64,000 bases of DNA from Lepidodermella squamata (Eukaryota; Gastrotricha). Within the stretch, counting starts at the first letter, position 1, and each line of letters begins with the position of its first letter. The translations under genes were made by a program, and so were the position numbers. The stretch is taken from positions 868,001-932,000 of the forward strand of contig JBLDXI010000024.1 of the NCBI GenBank assembly GCA_047495785.1. The letters run 5' to 3'. Shown here one piece after another: positions 44,001-54,776 of the stretch. Below the pieces are notes generated by a model. The model ran no database searches. It worked only from the letters and a program-made list of their open reading frames with translations, and was not told where the DNA came from.

Positions 44001-45750
44001 ATTACTTACCTATGATTTTATTGTTCATAAGAAGTTGATTATAAATAAAAATATGAACTAGACTTTTCCCCGCGCCCAAGAGTCTTACGTAGAGGAATAT
44101 TATTTTTAGATAGAAAATGCGAATTCAAAAGCTTAGTTTCGACGTTTTTTTACCGAATTGTAAGAACTTGTTGCGTTTTTCGAAGATTACTCTAAGAGTA
44201 TCTCTCGAATCACGAAGTACCAATCAGCACTTGCCAATGACTTCAAGGCGAAACGAAGCAGATTTCAAAGAGAGATTACAAAAGCCGCGAAATCCCATCT
44301 AGTCAACCTCTGAAAGGTTAAAACAACTTCAGTCATGATCCTAGGACCTATCGCACCACCTAGACCTCGGACCTACAAGGCAAACTCACGAATTGTCGGT
44401 TTTCAGTTTAAAACATCATGAATTCAGTACTTTTCCCAAATTGAGGCAGAGATGCCTAAACCGTAATCTCTGAATGGTCAATGTCCCGAAATCGCATTCA
44501 CTTCTCTAGTCGCCTGACCAAGGACAACATGAACGTGAACATTGAGCATGACCAAGGACAAAGAGCAACGAGCAACGAGTGGAACGCCAAAGCCAAAAAA
44601 GATCACGAGAAGCCTTTAAAAACACCTTTTTTCTTTTAGGGCTGGGGTTCGGATACGAACCCAGCCGTTTCGGAGTCGCTGATTTACAAAATATTGTAAG
44701 TGTTAAATTCGTTATAAAAATTAATTTTATAATGAAATCGAAATTATATGATTATTTCTGTGAAGAATTTCAAAAGCGCGCTAATTTTGAAAAAAAACCG
44801 AGCGACCAATCGACCGGCCGACCTGAACCTGGTACATTTTGCGGTAACAGATTTGCGGTACCGCGGTGCCAATCTGGCATAAAAAGTAAACATAAATTAC
44901 TTGAAAGAATACCGTTTACAGTTAAGATTCAAGCTATAAAGTGTGTTACCTAGTGGTAAGAGCAGAAAAAGCACATGATCGGGGACTTCGATGTGCAGAA
45001 TCAATGGATGCTACCTGGTGGATGCTAATTTATAATTCATCTTCCAGAGCAGCCACGCAGGAAGAACAGTAAATTCTTAGGAAATTTCACCAGCATGGAA
45101 AATCGCGACTCAGTCATATTGAAATCAGGTTAGAACACTCGTTTACACAGTGAAACTCCGAGTAAACTCGTGTGAAACTCCGATTTCCTCTAACCAGTAT
45201 GTTGCCTTCCCATCATTTAGTATCAGCTCAGGTATCTCAGTCATCTTCAATAAGCCGACGGTTGTTTGCTGCGATGAGAGTGTAAGGAATGTGCTATCAT
45301 GTGACAACTGATTAGGCAATGATCAGCATGTTTGTCTCAGTTTAGTTTATTGTTCCATTTGAAAATTCCACTCGTCGATGTTCGGTTTATTAAATAAAGC
45401 TGTAGAGTATCGATTGGCAAAGTCCTTTCTTCGGTGTTGCGGAAAGTTTTTTCAAAGCGCAGGACAGTTGGATGAGAGCATCGGCGTTGCTATTAATACT
45501 CAAATGAACAATTTATTTACTTAAGAAGCCATATCGCCCAGAAGTGGGCAGCTTTGCAAGTTGAATGAAAGAGAACCATATTATTGTACGACAGGTTGCA
45601 GAGGTATATTAGGACAATTCAGATGACAATGTGAAACAATGTCACAATAGACGCTTTTACTCTATTATTCAGGTGTACAAGACGCCAAAGTGTCTCATAT
45701 CGTGATGAGGCGTAAAACTATGGCCACAATTAACTTCTTAGAAATGCATC

Positions 45751-45810
45751 AGTTTTAGTATGTGCCCGTCCGGTGTTATGAGTTTCAGTATGTGTCCGTC
45801 CGGTGTTATG
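45751..45810 (+). repeat. Two-copy 30-bp tandem repeat
   Basis: Copies 45751-45780 and 45781-45810 differ at 2 of 30 positions. Each contains GTCCGGTGTT, whose reverse complement AACACCGGAC recurs at 46091-46100 within an inverted repeat, so the two sites may belong to one decayed element. Confidence 0.75.
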
Positions 45811-46093
45811 AGTGGCGCACTGTCCCGGACAAGCGCCTTTTCGTACTGTGCCTGCGCCTTTTTTCTTACCTTCCAAATTGTATATTTTCGTTATCTGGAA
45901 AAAAGGACAAAATAAAAAGCTTTTCGTTTTCGTTTCGTTTCAATTGTGCATGTTTTCGCTAAAAAACCTCATCTTGGTCAGTTTACCAGTGCTTTATTGA
46001 GAATTAGTTTGGAAAAGGGGAAGCAAACTGGTGTGTAAACCATCAAGAAGATTCAATTGAAACTGTAGCTTTCATGAAGGACCTTAAAGCAAC

Positions 46094-46155
46094 ACCGGAC
46101 ATTCATCGAAAGTTGGGGTTGGTGCGAGGGCAAGGTCCGCAACTGAATGTCCGGT
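46094..46155. repeat. Perfect 12-bp inverted repeat with 38-bp loop
   Basis: ACCGGACATTCA at 46094-46105 is the exact reverse complement of 46144-46155. It may be the ends of a tiny mobile element or an RNA hairpin. There is no adjacent gene. Confidence 0.6.
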
Positions 46156-47010
46156 TGGGTTTTCGGATCAAGGATCAAGTATAACGCGAAATTCCACAAA
46201 ATGCGACGACATACATACTAATTGATTGGGGCTGAATAGGCAAGAAAGTATCCAAGACCTACGAATACGACATCGATGAAGTCTTTGCTCGTGAGTCAAT
46301 AGGTACGGCCTGCCATATCGTCTGATAAGCGATGTCACAACAACAGTGAGTGTGAGTTGGTCAGTGAGCCAAAAAATTCTGCTATTCTTTGGGGAATCTG
46401 TCATCCTGTATATCATGGACTGTCGCAGAGGAATACCGCGGAGTTGCTTCGTAAGCCACTCTGAGATTGATACTTGATCTGAACATTGAACTGAGAATTT
46501 CGAGGTCTCATGCCCTTGTTCGACGTTCAACGAGGCAATAAGAGTAGTGCTATCATCTCCGCTGTTGATTTAAAATGACTTGATCGGAAAAATATTTATT
46601 GCTATGTATCATCTGTTTCAAACAGCGGAGGCGATTGTTGCTCGTTGTGCTCGCATGTGCATAGTTGAAGCAACTAAAATGGGCATCGATGGCGCTCTGT
46701 TTCGACCAAGTATGTTATGATTCAATGCAACTTATTCTGGCATACTTGCAGATCGCTGGTTTGACGGCCAATTGCCCTTGCGATTGACGACTCACATCGC
46801 CGCTACTTGCACTAACCTTCCAATTGAGTCTTCCAATTGGATTCAAGTTACTTTGGGTAGTAGAACAGGCAAGTTTGCAGTCAGGTTCATGTGAGGAGCT
46901 CACCTCGACTCGACTCTAATAGTGTACTCAACAGTGTTCACCGAACACTGCGCGAACCACAAATGACCCCAACTTCTCTTGTTTTCTTTGCACATATTAT
47001 CTACACTACA

Positions 47011-47277
47011 CTACTCAACTGTTGTAACTTGTAACCCAGAATTGCTCACAGACCCGGGATCCTGGATGCATAGATCGAATGGATCGATTCCATAGATAGT
47101 CGCCCTCCCGATCACGTCAACCCACACAACTACTGACCGCGTTAGGTTCACCCCGTCACGAACTCCGCCAACCGCAGGGTGGAGGTCGTCGAAATTGTTC
47201 CCCGAATCACTCTGAACCCCAGCCTCTGGCCTGGCCTCGGCCAGTGTAATTGAAAGCACGAATTCCCGCCTATTCAT
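47011..47277 (-). CDS. Hypothetical 88-aa ORF
   Basis: An ATG-started ORF without a recognisable domain. The sequence is fairly acidic with a few hydrophobic strands (NLTRSVVVWVDVIG) and no clear signal peptide. It may be a real small gene, an exon, or chance. Sequence 47278-47853 between it and the F-box gene holds nothing recognised. Confidence 0.3.
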   Translation of the reverse strand: MNRREFVLSITLAEARPEAGVQSDSGNNFDDLHPAVGGVRDGVNLTRSVVVWVDVIGRATIYGIDPFDLCIQDPGSVSNSGLQVTTVE

Positions 47278-47853
47278 GGTAAAATTTACAAAGTTATTTA
47301 TTTTATCAGCAATTTTATATTAATCAAGATCCAAGTATTTAATAAATATGACCTTCACTCGTTGAAGGCGCTATTATTTTTTGGCAGGCGTTTGCCGAGC
47401 GTTCGCATCTAACCTTGACGCTTGTTCCACATCAAGTGCGAGTGCATTCCATGCATTTGTTTACCTGTAACACCTAGCTACTTAGAGCCCTTTATCTTTT
47501 TTCTAACCACAGTTCCTTCCTTCCGTATTTATCGCTTGTTCGCATTTGTTTCGCCTGTCCTCATTGCTCGTTGAGCGAAGCGAAGTGACATGTTAGTGAG
47601 TGATTAATGAAGGGGCAATCACTCAGCTCTCTGTTGTTTCATGCTTGACGAAGAGTTCATCCACCGCCTTTCTGATCTTTCTTTCATGATTCACGATATT
47701 CAACTCTGCTCAACACACCTAGCACATGGCACACCTCTGCTCAATCAAGATTCAAGACCATACTTGTTCAGTTTGCTTCATCTGCTCATCATTCCGTATA
47801 GTTTATAGATAATTTATAATCGCATTGGGCAGCCAATTTTCGTGTAAATTGGC

Positions 47854-49190
47854 ATGTCTAACTTGGTTCCTCTCATCTCATCAAGCCCTGCTCCTCCAGT
47901 CGTCGAAGAGGAAGATGCTGTGGAAAGTTGGCCAATAATATTTATTGCTGATGAGCGAGGATATGTTACGAGAATTCCGATAAATAACTTTGACTCGTTA
48001 TTTGGGACCCCTGATCAGTGCCAACAGTGCGGCGAACAATGCTCTTCTAATGAAAGTTCGGCGGAGACTTATCCGACTACCTTGGATATGTTACCACCTG
48101 AAGTTCTCACAGAAATATTCTTGAGAGTGGACCACAAGGATTTGTTCGAAAGTTGCATTTTTGTTTGCAAGCGATTTTATTATCTGATTCGATCAGCCGA
48201 GTTCTGTTTGGCTAGATTTGAGCCAGAGCTTGGTCGAAGAGCTTTGAGGAATGTTCTTTCCTGCCCTCCAAGTCTGGGCAGTATAAGCCTGGAGGATCTT
48301 CGCCTTAGTTTTGGAAGGAATCTTTTTACCCGAAGCCGTCAAGTTAGTCATTGGTGGTCTTCGGTAAGATTACTAGATGAAATGTAACCTGGATTGTATA
48401 ATATTTATGTCGTCCATTCAGAAACTTCACGAGGAAACGCGGATTGTATCGTGGCCTCATAACAAAATGTCGAATCCGCACAGTCTGGTGCGTCGACATC
48501 GCTGCCCTCGACACGCTCGAGAAGTTTTTGAGGGCGAATTGACATCACTAATTGCCCAACAGCCTCACATTAAAGACATTATCAACTGGCTGGATCGGCC
48601 AATATGCGTTTGCGTTTTCGATCAGCCTGATGAATCGATTGGCCGTGCTATGACACACTGGGTCCTCGATTTCGATGACAGATGCGCCAAGGTTTGCACT
48701 ACTAGAATATTCAGATCGCATTTCATACCATTTTTTTGTCAACAGATTTTGGATATTATGTGCCCGCCCCTGGCTGTCGGGGTTTGGGCCCCTGATGGAA
48801 ATTCTTCTCAATTCTTATTGCTTTCAGCGTGTCTTGAGGGTGAAGATGGCTCACCCTTGGCAACCATTGATGTTGGTTTGACTAAAACGAGTGCGAATAG
48901 AATTAATCGAAATTTTATTTTAGGTTCAACACGGAAGCGAGATTGTCGGTCCTATTGGAAAGCGACGGCTTTTTGTCTACCTGATCTTTCGCAATTATCC
49001 ACAGGGTGTGCGACGAGTCAACATCCAGTTCCGTAATATTTACAGCAGTCAGACAGTCACTTCGGGGCGAGCCGCTGTTTTCACGGGCGCCACCGTTCGT
49101 CTGTTGTTACCTCGCCAAGACAATAATGGCGGTCAGTCTACGCGTTTTCCTGATCAAAGTTTTTCGTCCGTCAATTTTAGAATGAGCTAA
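47854..49190 (+). CDS. F-box protein with FBA-like C-terminal domain, 390 aa
   Basis: Exons 47854-48363, 48422-48691, 48746-48871 and 48924-49190 all join in phase. The third donor (GAT|GTTGGT) is the weakest, and an alternative lies 4 bp later in another phase. An F-box lies at about residues 77-118 (LDMLPPEVLTEIFLRVDHKD, then VCKRFYYLIRS) and would bind Skp1 in an SCF ubiquitin ligase. The C-terminal half ends with YLIFRNYPQGVRRVNIQFRN and a later GATVRLLL strand, resembling the F-box-associated (FBA) beta-sandwich of the FBXO2/6/44 group, which recognises substrates. The FBA match is moderate. Poly(A) signal AATAAA at 49309-49314. Confidence 0.82.
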
Positions 49191-49440
49191 AAAGCACAGT
49201 ATTGACCACTTGAAACCATTGACTTCGCGCTTTTGCTAAGTTAATCGCCGTAACTTGTTTACCATTGCTACCGCAAGTTCTAACTTATTACCTTGTTAGG
49301 ACCTTGTAAATAAAGCAAGTTGTTGTTTTATTTACCTTTTATTCCTGGCACTTTAAAAATGAAAATCATCACGTGGGTAAAATTATGGTTTAAAAATATG
49401 AAAAATCATTTTTGGGGAATGTGGTGAAATATCAAGTAAA

Positions 49441-49692
49441 ATGCCGGGTAATGTAATCAAAAGAAATACCGCCGATCTTATACCTCACCCCCTTAAAAGT
49501 GGTGGAAAACGCGTGCACAAAATATTTATCAATCAATGTGACCTCAGCCAAGTTATACTAATTCGGCCGAAAAGTAAGGGCATAAATCAGTTTTATACCG
49601 TCCGGTGCGATGACAGCTCCATTCTATGCCTGACGATAAGCAGCAGCCGTTATTGTTTCACTTTCCATCGACTCAAATCGCCTGTTTATTAA
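49441..49692 (+). CDS. Hypothetical 83-aa protein
   Basis: A single open frame from ATG 49441. It is basic with beta-strand-like hydrophobic runs (HKIFINQCDLSQVILIRPKS, then QFYTVRCDD). No signal peptide, membrane segment or known motif is seen. It sits between the F-box and TTC4 genes, both on the same strand. Confidence 0.4.
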   Translation: MPGNVIKRNTADLIPHPLKSGGKRVHKIFINQCDLSQVILIRPKSKGINQFYTVRCDDSSILCLTISSSRYCFTFHRLKSPVY

Positions 49693-49929
49693 ATTGATGA
49701 TGATAGTTTTATAACAACAAAAATTTATGATCATTTAATCCGGTGTGGTGGGCTTCTCATTTTATCTACGATTACGTTGCTAACTTTTACTTATACTACT
49801 GCTCTCTTGCATTTTTCTCGGATATTTGTTAAGATTTTTATCTATTTAATAAAACTGATCCATTTGCCAAAAATGACGCGAGTTATTTCACAATTTTATA
49901 GGGTGTGTACATATTTTTGCTGAAAAGTA

Positions 49930-51027
49930 ATGGATACAGAGAATATGGAGAAGCACCATCCTTCGTTTCTGAACAGCGATGCAGATTTGGGCATTGATGC
50001 GCTGGGAGATGATGCGCTTCAAGGTTTGATCGCCATGAAATACGACCCTGAAGACCTGGTGGCTCAGGCTAAAAGTTACAAAGAAGAGGGCAACCGCATG
50101 CTGAAAAATAACAAATTCGATCTAGCCGTAGAAAATTACACCGAAGGCCTAAAAATTGGCTGCGGCGATAATGAAACGAATGGACAGTTGTACTTCAATC
50201 GCGGCATTGCTCACTTTAAACGCGGCAACTACCGAACGGCTTTAAAAGACTTTGAGCTGGCTCAAAAAACAGCGCCGCCTTACTTCAAGGCGATTTTTAA
50301 GGCGGCTGAGTGCTGCCATAATCTCAAAAGATACGACGATGGCATGGCCTGGTGCAAGATTGGCTTCGAAATCGAGGCAGACAATAAGGTAAAAGACGAA
50401 ATTTTTGGGGAATTTTTTCTGACTATTTTTTTGTCTCAGCTTTTGATCGCATTAAATGACAAATGTAAAGCTGATAAGGAAGCATTGATAATAGCGGAAC
50501 AGAAGCGAAACGCAGCAGCAAAACGGGCGGAAATGGAGGAGCATGCATTGATGACAGCGCTCAAGTCCCACGGCGTCCGGTTCCACCCGCTGACTAATTT
50601 CACATCCGACTGGTTCAAAACGCACTGCCCTCAAAATTCGGCGCCGAAATTTGCCTCGTCAACCGACCAATCGGCTATTTGCTGGCCAATTCTACTGTCT
50701 TACCCGGAAATGAAAAAGCAAGACTTTGTCGAGTCGTTCAACGAGCAGTTACCGTTTCTCGCTATGTTGGACATGGTGCTAGGGGCGGATGCGCAGCGTA
50801 ATGACGTCGATCCGGCCTTCACGCCAGCTGCATGTGATGTTTACTTCGAAAATTCATTCAAGCGGAAAATTGTTCAGATCGACGTTAACGCGCCGCTTCT
50901 CACTACCTTGAGGCGGGCTGATTTAATCGTCCTCGATGGTACACCTGTTTTCATCGTTTTGTGCAAAGAACGGAAAGATTTTCGCTCACAATTCCTCAAA
51001 CTTTACGACAACGTTGAATTGCTGTGA
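49930..51027 (+). CDS. TTC4: TTC4/Cns1-type TPR co-chaperone, 348 aa
   Basis: The gene starts at ATG 49930. Exons are 49930-50388 and 50440-51027. The 51-bp intron (GTAAAA...TCTCAG) is a multiple of three without stops, so the genomic frame reads straight through it. The N-terminal TPR domain (about residues 45-155) shows AKSYKEEGNRMLKNNKFDLA, then LYFNRGIAHFKRGNYRTALK. These bind the C-terminal EEVD of HSP90 and HSP70. A charged coiled-coil (EALIIAEQKRNAAAKRAEME) and the C-terminal TTC4 domain (LPFLAMLDMVLG, then VYFENSF and GTPVFIVL) follow. The product acts in cytosol and nucleus as an HSP90 co-chaperone. Poly(A) signals lie at 51060-51070. Confidence 0.92.
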   Translation: MDTENMEKHHPSFLNSDADLGIDALGDDALQGLIAMKYDPEDLVAQAKSYKEEGNRMLKNNKFDLAVENYTEGLKIGCGDNETNGQLYFNRGIAHFKRGNYRTALKDFELAQKTAPPYFKAIFKAAECCHNLKRYDDGMAWCKIGFEIEADNKVKDEIFGEFFLTIFLSQLLIALNDKCKADKEALIIAEQKRNAAAKRAEMEEHALMTALKSHGVRFHPLTNFTSDWFKTHCPQNSAPKFASSTDQSAICWPILLSYPEMKKQDFVESFNEQLPFLAMLDMVLGADAQRNDVDPAFTPAACDVYFENSFKRKIVQIDVNAPLLTTLRRADLIVLDGTPVFIVLCKERKDFRSQFLKLYDNVELL

Positions 51028-52341
51028 AAAAATTATTTTGTTGTTGAGGATTGAAAAAAAATAAAATAAAAAAGACTGCAATTTTCCGTCAATTCGTTTC
51101 GCTTTCATTTTTTTAGAAACGTCTTCTTCAAACGTCAATCAATCATCGCTGTTTCAGTATAAGTAGTAATTTTTAAAATATTAATTATCGTATGATATTT
51201 CACATTTTTTTTACGTAACATTCGGTCAAGTATAACAAGCATTAATATACAATGCGCTATTACTCTGTAAATATTTACAAAATTCAGGGCGCGCTAAAAT
51301 GCGATACAAAAAAATCAAGCGATTTAGAGCGAGAGTTGTTTAACTATATTAATTGATCAGTTCATTCAAGTCAGGCAGGTCGTTCGATTTCGATATTTCG
51401 TAAATGTATATATACAGAAAGAAACGAAATTCTTAGGTAGCTGAAAAAATCATGGCTGGAAAGTCCATCGTCAACGATTTTAGGCAGGATGTTTCGATCT
51501 TTTATCATTACTTCGTTATACAAATGGCAGTGTCACCAATAACAGTCGTAAATTTAATATCGACTAATACAGGAAATGATATGAAAACACTTTCAGGCAA
51601 GCGATGGTCTTCCGCAGTTTAGTACACTAAAATTGTTGATGATGATGATATTAAATTGCTGATTGTTAAAGCTTCGATTGATTGAGAAAATTCTAGGACA
51701 TGTGTCATTAAAATTGGACGGACATGAAGAACAGTATGAGTTGATTAACAAATGGCTAAACTTCAACAAAAACGTCCAGGCACCGTTTAGATTATTTGTC
51801 CTCCCTTCTCGATGTTCTATAAGCAACAATCAAGAGTCGACGTAGAAACAATTATGACAGTTTGAGAGGAGGGCTTTGTTGAAGTGGTTCATATAAATAA
51901 CTAGTAAACATAAATGAGCTTTGGCATTTGTTATCCGCCTTAAAGCTACTCGCGTCCTCTGTCAACAATTAATTAAAATATTATAATTAACTGAGTTAAC
52001 AAATATATAAATTGGACGTAGCGCATAATTTATAAAAATCATTATTTCCGAAATAAATAATCAATCGATAATTATTCATTTTCAATAATAATTATGAATG
52101 GAAGTGTTTGAAGGACACAAAGTGTGATTTAACAAGAAAATTCTCCGATTGAAACAGCCGCGTTTTCGTATGATTAATATGTTTTTTTTTCACCTGGATA
52201 ATTCATGATTGTGATGGAAACGCAGCGTATTCATGTCTAGAGCGCGATCATCGTGGTCGTGTATGAGGCGCGGAGAGAGATTTTTTATAACATTCGATTG
52301 ATTGAAAAAAGATGCGACTAATTGTTCGGTCCCTCGTCTCG
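51028..52341. other. Convergent intergenic region between TTC4 and Shal
   Basis: Both neighbouring genes end here. The sequence is very AT-rich (for example 51960-52110) with no credible ORF. It probably holds the long 3' UTR of the channel gene. Confidence 0.5.
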
Positions 52342-54776
52342 TCAGGCGTCCAAAGGCGACGAGGTGCTCGGCAGCAGCATAAGATCGTCGTTGTTGTTAC
52401 CGCCAGGCCGCCCGATCGGTCGGCTGGCGGCCTCGGCCTCAACGCGAACGGCGATAGTCGTGTTTAATGGCATAGTTGAGGAAGAAGATGCTAGATTTGA
52501 TTGAGTCACGGAGCTTTCGGCGCCCATTGCAGTTGTCGCCGTAGCCGAGGATACGAGGCCTTGAGCGGTGCTCGATCGATCACCTTTCACTTCGTTGAGC
52601 TCTTCCGATTCACCCTCAGGGCCGCTGTCACCAATAGCAGCCGAATGACCCGAAACGTGGTCTCGCCGCTACAAAAATTGGAGCAATAAAAAAGTTGGAA
52701 AAGGGGATCTTTCCGGAACTTACCCGAGTCTTTCCGCGTCTTCGAGCATTCCAACGGCGATTTAGTAGCCGCCAACACCGGGAGTGCGGCTCGAGGGATG
52801 CTAGCGATTTTGTAGACCGCCGCACATTATCGGGAGATGTGAGAGTAAGATCGGGTTCCACAAACTCGTGTTGCTGGAAAAAACGATGAAATTTAGGAAT
52901 TTTCAAAAAAATTTAAGGAGGATGTTTACAGTTGTTGATTCGAGGCATTGAAGTAGATGATGATGCTGCTGTTCGAACAGCGTCTGGTGATAACCGGCAT
53001 CGGCCGCCACGCCGGCCGCGCGCCCAGCAATGTGGCGCTTGGCCATGACGTACGACTGACAACTGGCTTTCTTGGCCATCCACGCACGCGCTTGTCGGGC
53101 TTTCTACAATCACAACGGAAAATAATTAACGAATAAATTGTTTAATCATTTTAAACTTACGAGCTGAGCTTTGCGTTTATCAGAGCGCTGATTTTGATGG
53201 TAGATTCGGCTGAAGTTGGACACAATGACAGGCACCGGAAGCGCGATGACAAGGACACCGCTGAGCGAACATGCTGTTCCAATGATCTTGCCAACGACCG
53301 TCGTCGGGACCATATCACCGTAACTAGAAAAAATCGAAAAATATATGAGTAATTTTTCTAATCTTAGTTCAACATTTAATAAGAAAGGATTTCCCCCGAG
53401 AAAAACGTGAGAAAAAACGTACCCTAGCGTCGTCATAGTAACGACGGTGTACCAGGCGGCGGCAGGAATGCTGCTGAAGCTAGGCGTCGCGCTCTTTTCG
53501 CAGTAGTACATCACAGTAGCAAATATCACGACGGCCATGGTTAACGAGAACAGAAGGAAGCCCAATTCGCTGGCACACGACTTCAGCGTATAACCGAGTA
53601 TGCGCAAACCCTGTATGAAAAAGAACCGAAAAAAATTGGATGAAAGATGATTGATGACATAATGTGAATTTTAAAATGTTGAAGCTGAGAATCATGTATT
53701 TTAATTTCGAAAGCTTAAGCAACGTCAAAATTCGAATTTGTTAATATTGGATATGACTTTTTCCCTATCATTAAGGAATTTTCCAATAAGGAATAACTAG
53801 AAAATTTCCCTTCAATCAGCCTAATGCCGATGTTGATGAGTTTGCTTACCTGTGAGTGTCTCGAGAATTTGAAGATACGGAAAACTCGAAAGACTCTGAG
53901 TGTAACGAACGCGCCGCTAACGTCCTTGTGCGCCTCCGAGACGAAGAGGCTGATGTAGTACGGCATGATGGCGACAACGTCGATGACGGACATGACGCTG
54001 CGCATGAACTTGCAGCGTTCAGGCGCCGAGTACAACCGAATGACGTACTCGACGGTGAAAATGATGACACAGGCCGTGTCTAGGCAGAAGAAAATGTCCT
54101 GATACGCGTCGCCACACGCCAGGTTTTTCCCCGTCTCGGGCACCACGCCGCACGGTATGGTCTCGACGACGTTGGCCAGCACCGATATGGCTATGAAGAA
54201 GCCAGTTACGTAATAAAAGACAACACCGACTGTCGACGATTGCGGGTTTTCAAACGCCCGCCACATCGTCTGGCGGAAATTGAGCCCGGAAACTTTACCG
54301 TCACCATCGCCGTCCTCAGACCCGCGATCGTCCATCATCTTCTCGGCGAAATCGCGCTTCCGATCGCGGTAGTCCTCGTAGCAGCAATCGCCGATAATGT
54401 CCGGCATAACGCCGAAAAACGCGAGCTCCTCCTCGTAGGCCTGCACGCACTCCTGTTTCGGGAAATGCAGCTTGCCAGACCGGTAATAGTTGAGTATGTG
54501 CCGGAAGATTTCGGGGTCGCGGTCGAAGAAGTACTCGTTCGTTGTTTCGTCGTAGAAGAACTCGCGCTCATCGGAGCCGAGCAGCGTTTCGGGGTAGCGT
54601 TCCAGCGTCGACCGCCACACCTCGAACACGCGCCCGGACACGTTGATGCGAATTTTGGCGTCGACATGCGAGCGGCCTTTCTCGACGCGCAGGGGCGGCA
54701 GCGGCTGTTTCGAGATGGGCGCCCAGCCGATCGCCGCTGCGCGCGCGAACGGCAGCCAGGCGGCGACTGAAGCCAT
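52342..54776 (-). CDS. shal: Voltage-gated potassium channel Kv4 (Shal), complete, six exons, 642 aa
   Basis: Exons 54776-53850, 53610-53423, 53323-53161, 53103-52930, 52873-52724 and 52668-52342 join in phase. The N-terminus begins [18 protein letters not shown], the hallmark Kv4 segment that binds KChIP subunits and drives fast inactivation. The T1 tetramerisation domain carries the Zn site (HFPKQEC, later GDCC). S1-S6 follow. S4 reads [18 protein letters not shown] with regularly spaced Arg and Lys. The pore is TMTTLGYGDMVP and S6 contains PVPVIVSNF. The C-terminus keeps the second KChIP contact region ([14 protein letters not shown]). The selectivity filter is split by a 99-bp phase-2 intron inside the first Gly codon of GYGD. 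The product carries somatodendritic A-type current in neurons and muscle. Upstream lies about 8 kb without genes. Confidence 0.97.

Larger units (their letters stand above)
44001..47010. other. 3-kb gene-poor region with short repeats
   Basis: No convincing gene is seen. It holds a 12-bp near-perfect hairpin (GGCTGGGGTTCG / CGAACCCAGCC, about 44641-44667), the 30-bp tandem pair at 45751-45810, and a 12-bp inverted repeat at 46094-46155. ORFs such as 44579-44953 (plus) and 46168-46530 (minus) lack coding character. Confidence 0.5.

Noticed and set aside
44641-44667. Hairpin containing GGTTCG as a possible tRNA T-arm
   Set aside because: No cloverleaf can be formed around it: no acceptor stem, D-arm or anticodon arm in register.
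44942-45010. A-box-like CTAGTGGTAAGAGCAG as a tRNA gene
   Set aside because: No matching B box (GGTTCGANTCC) or closing acceptor stem downstream.
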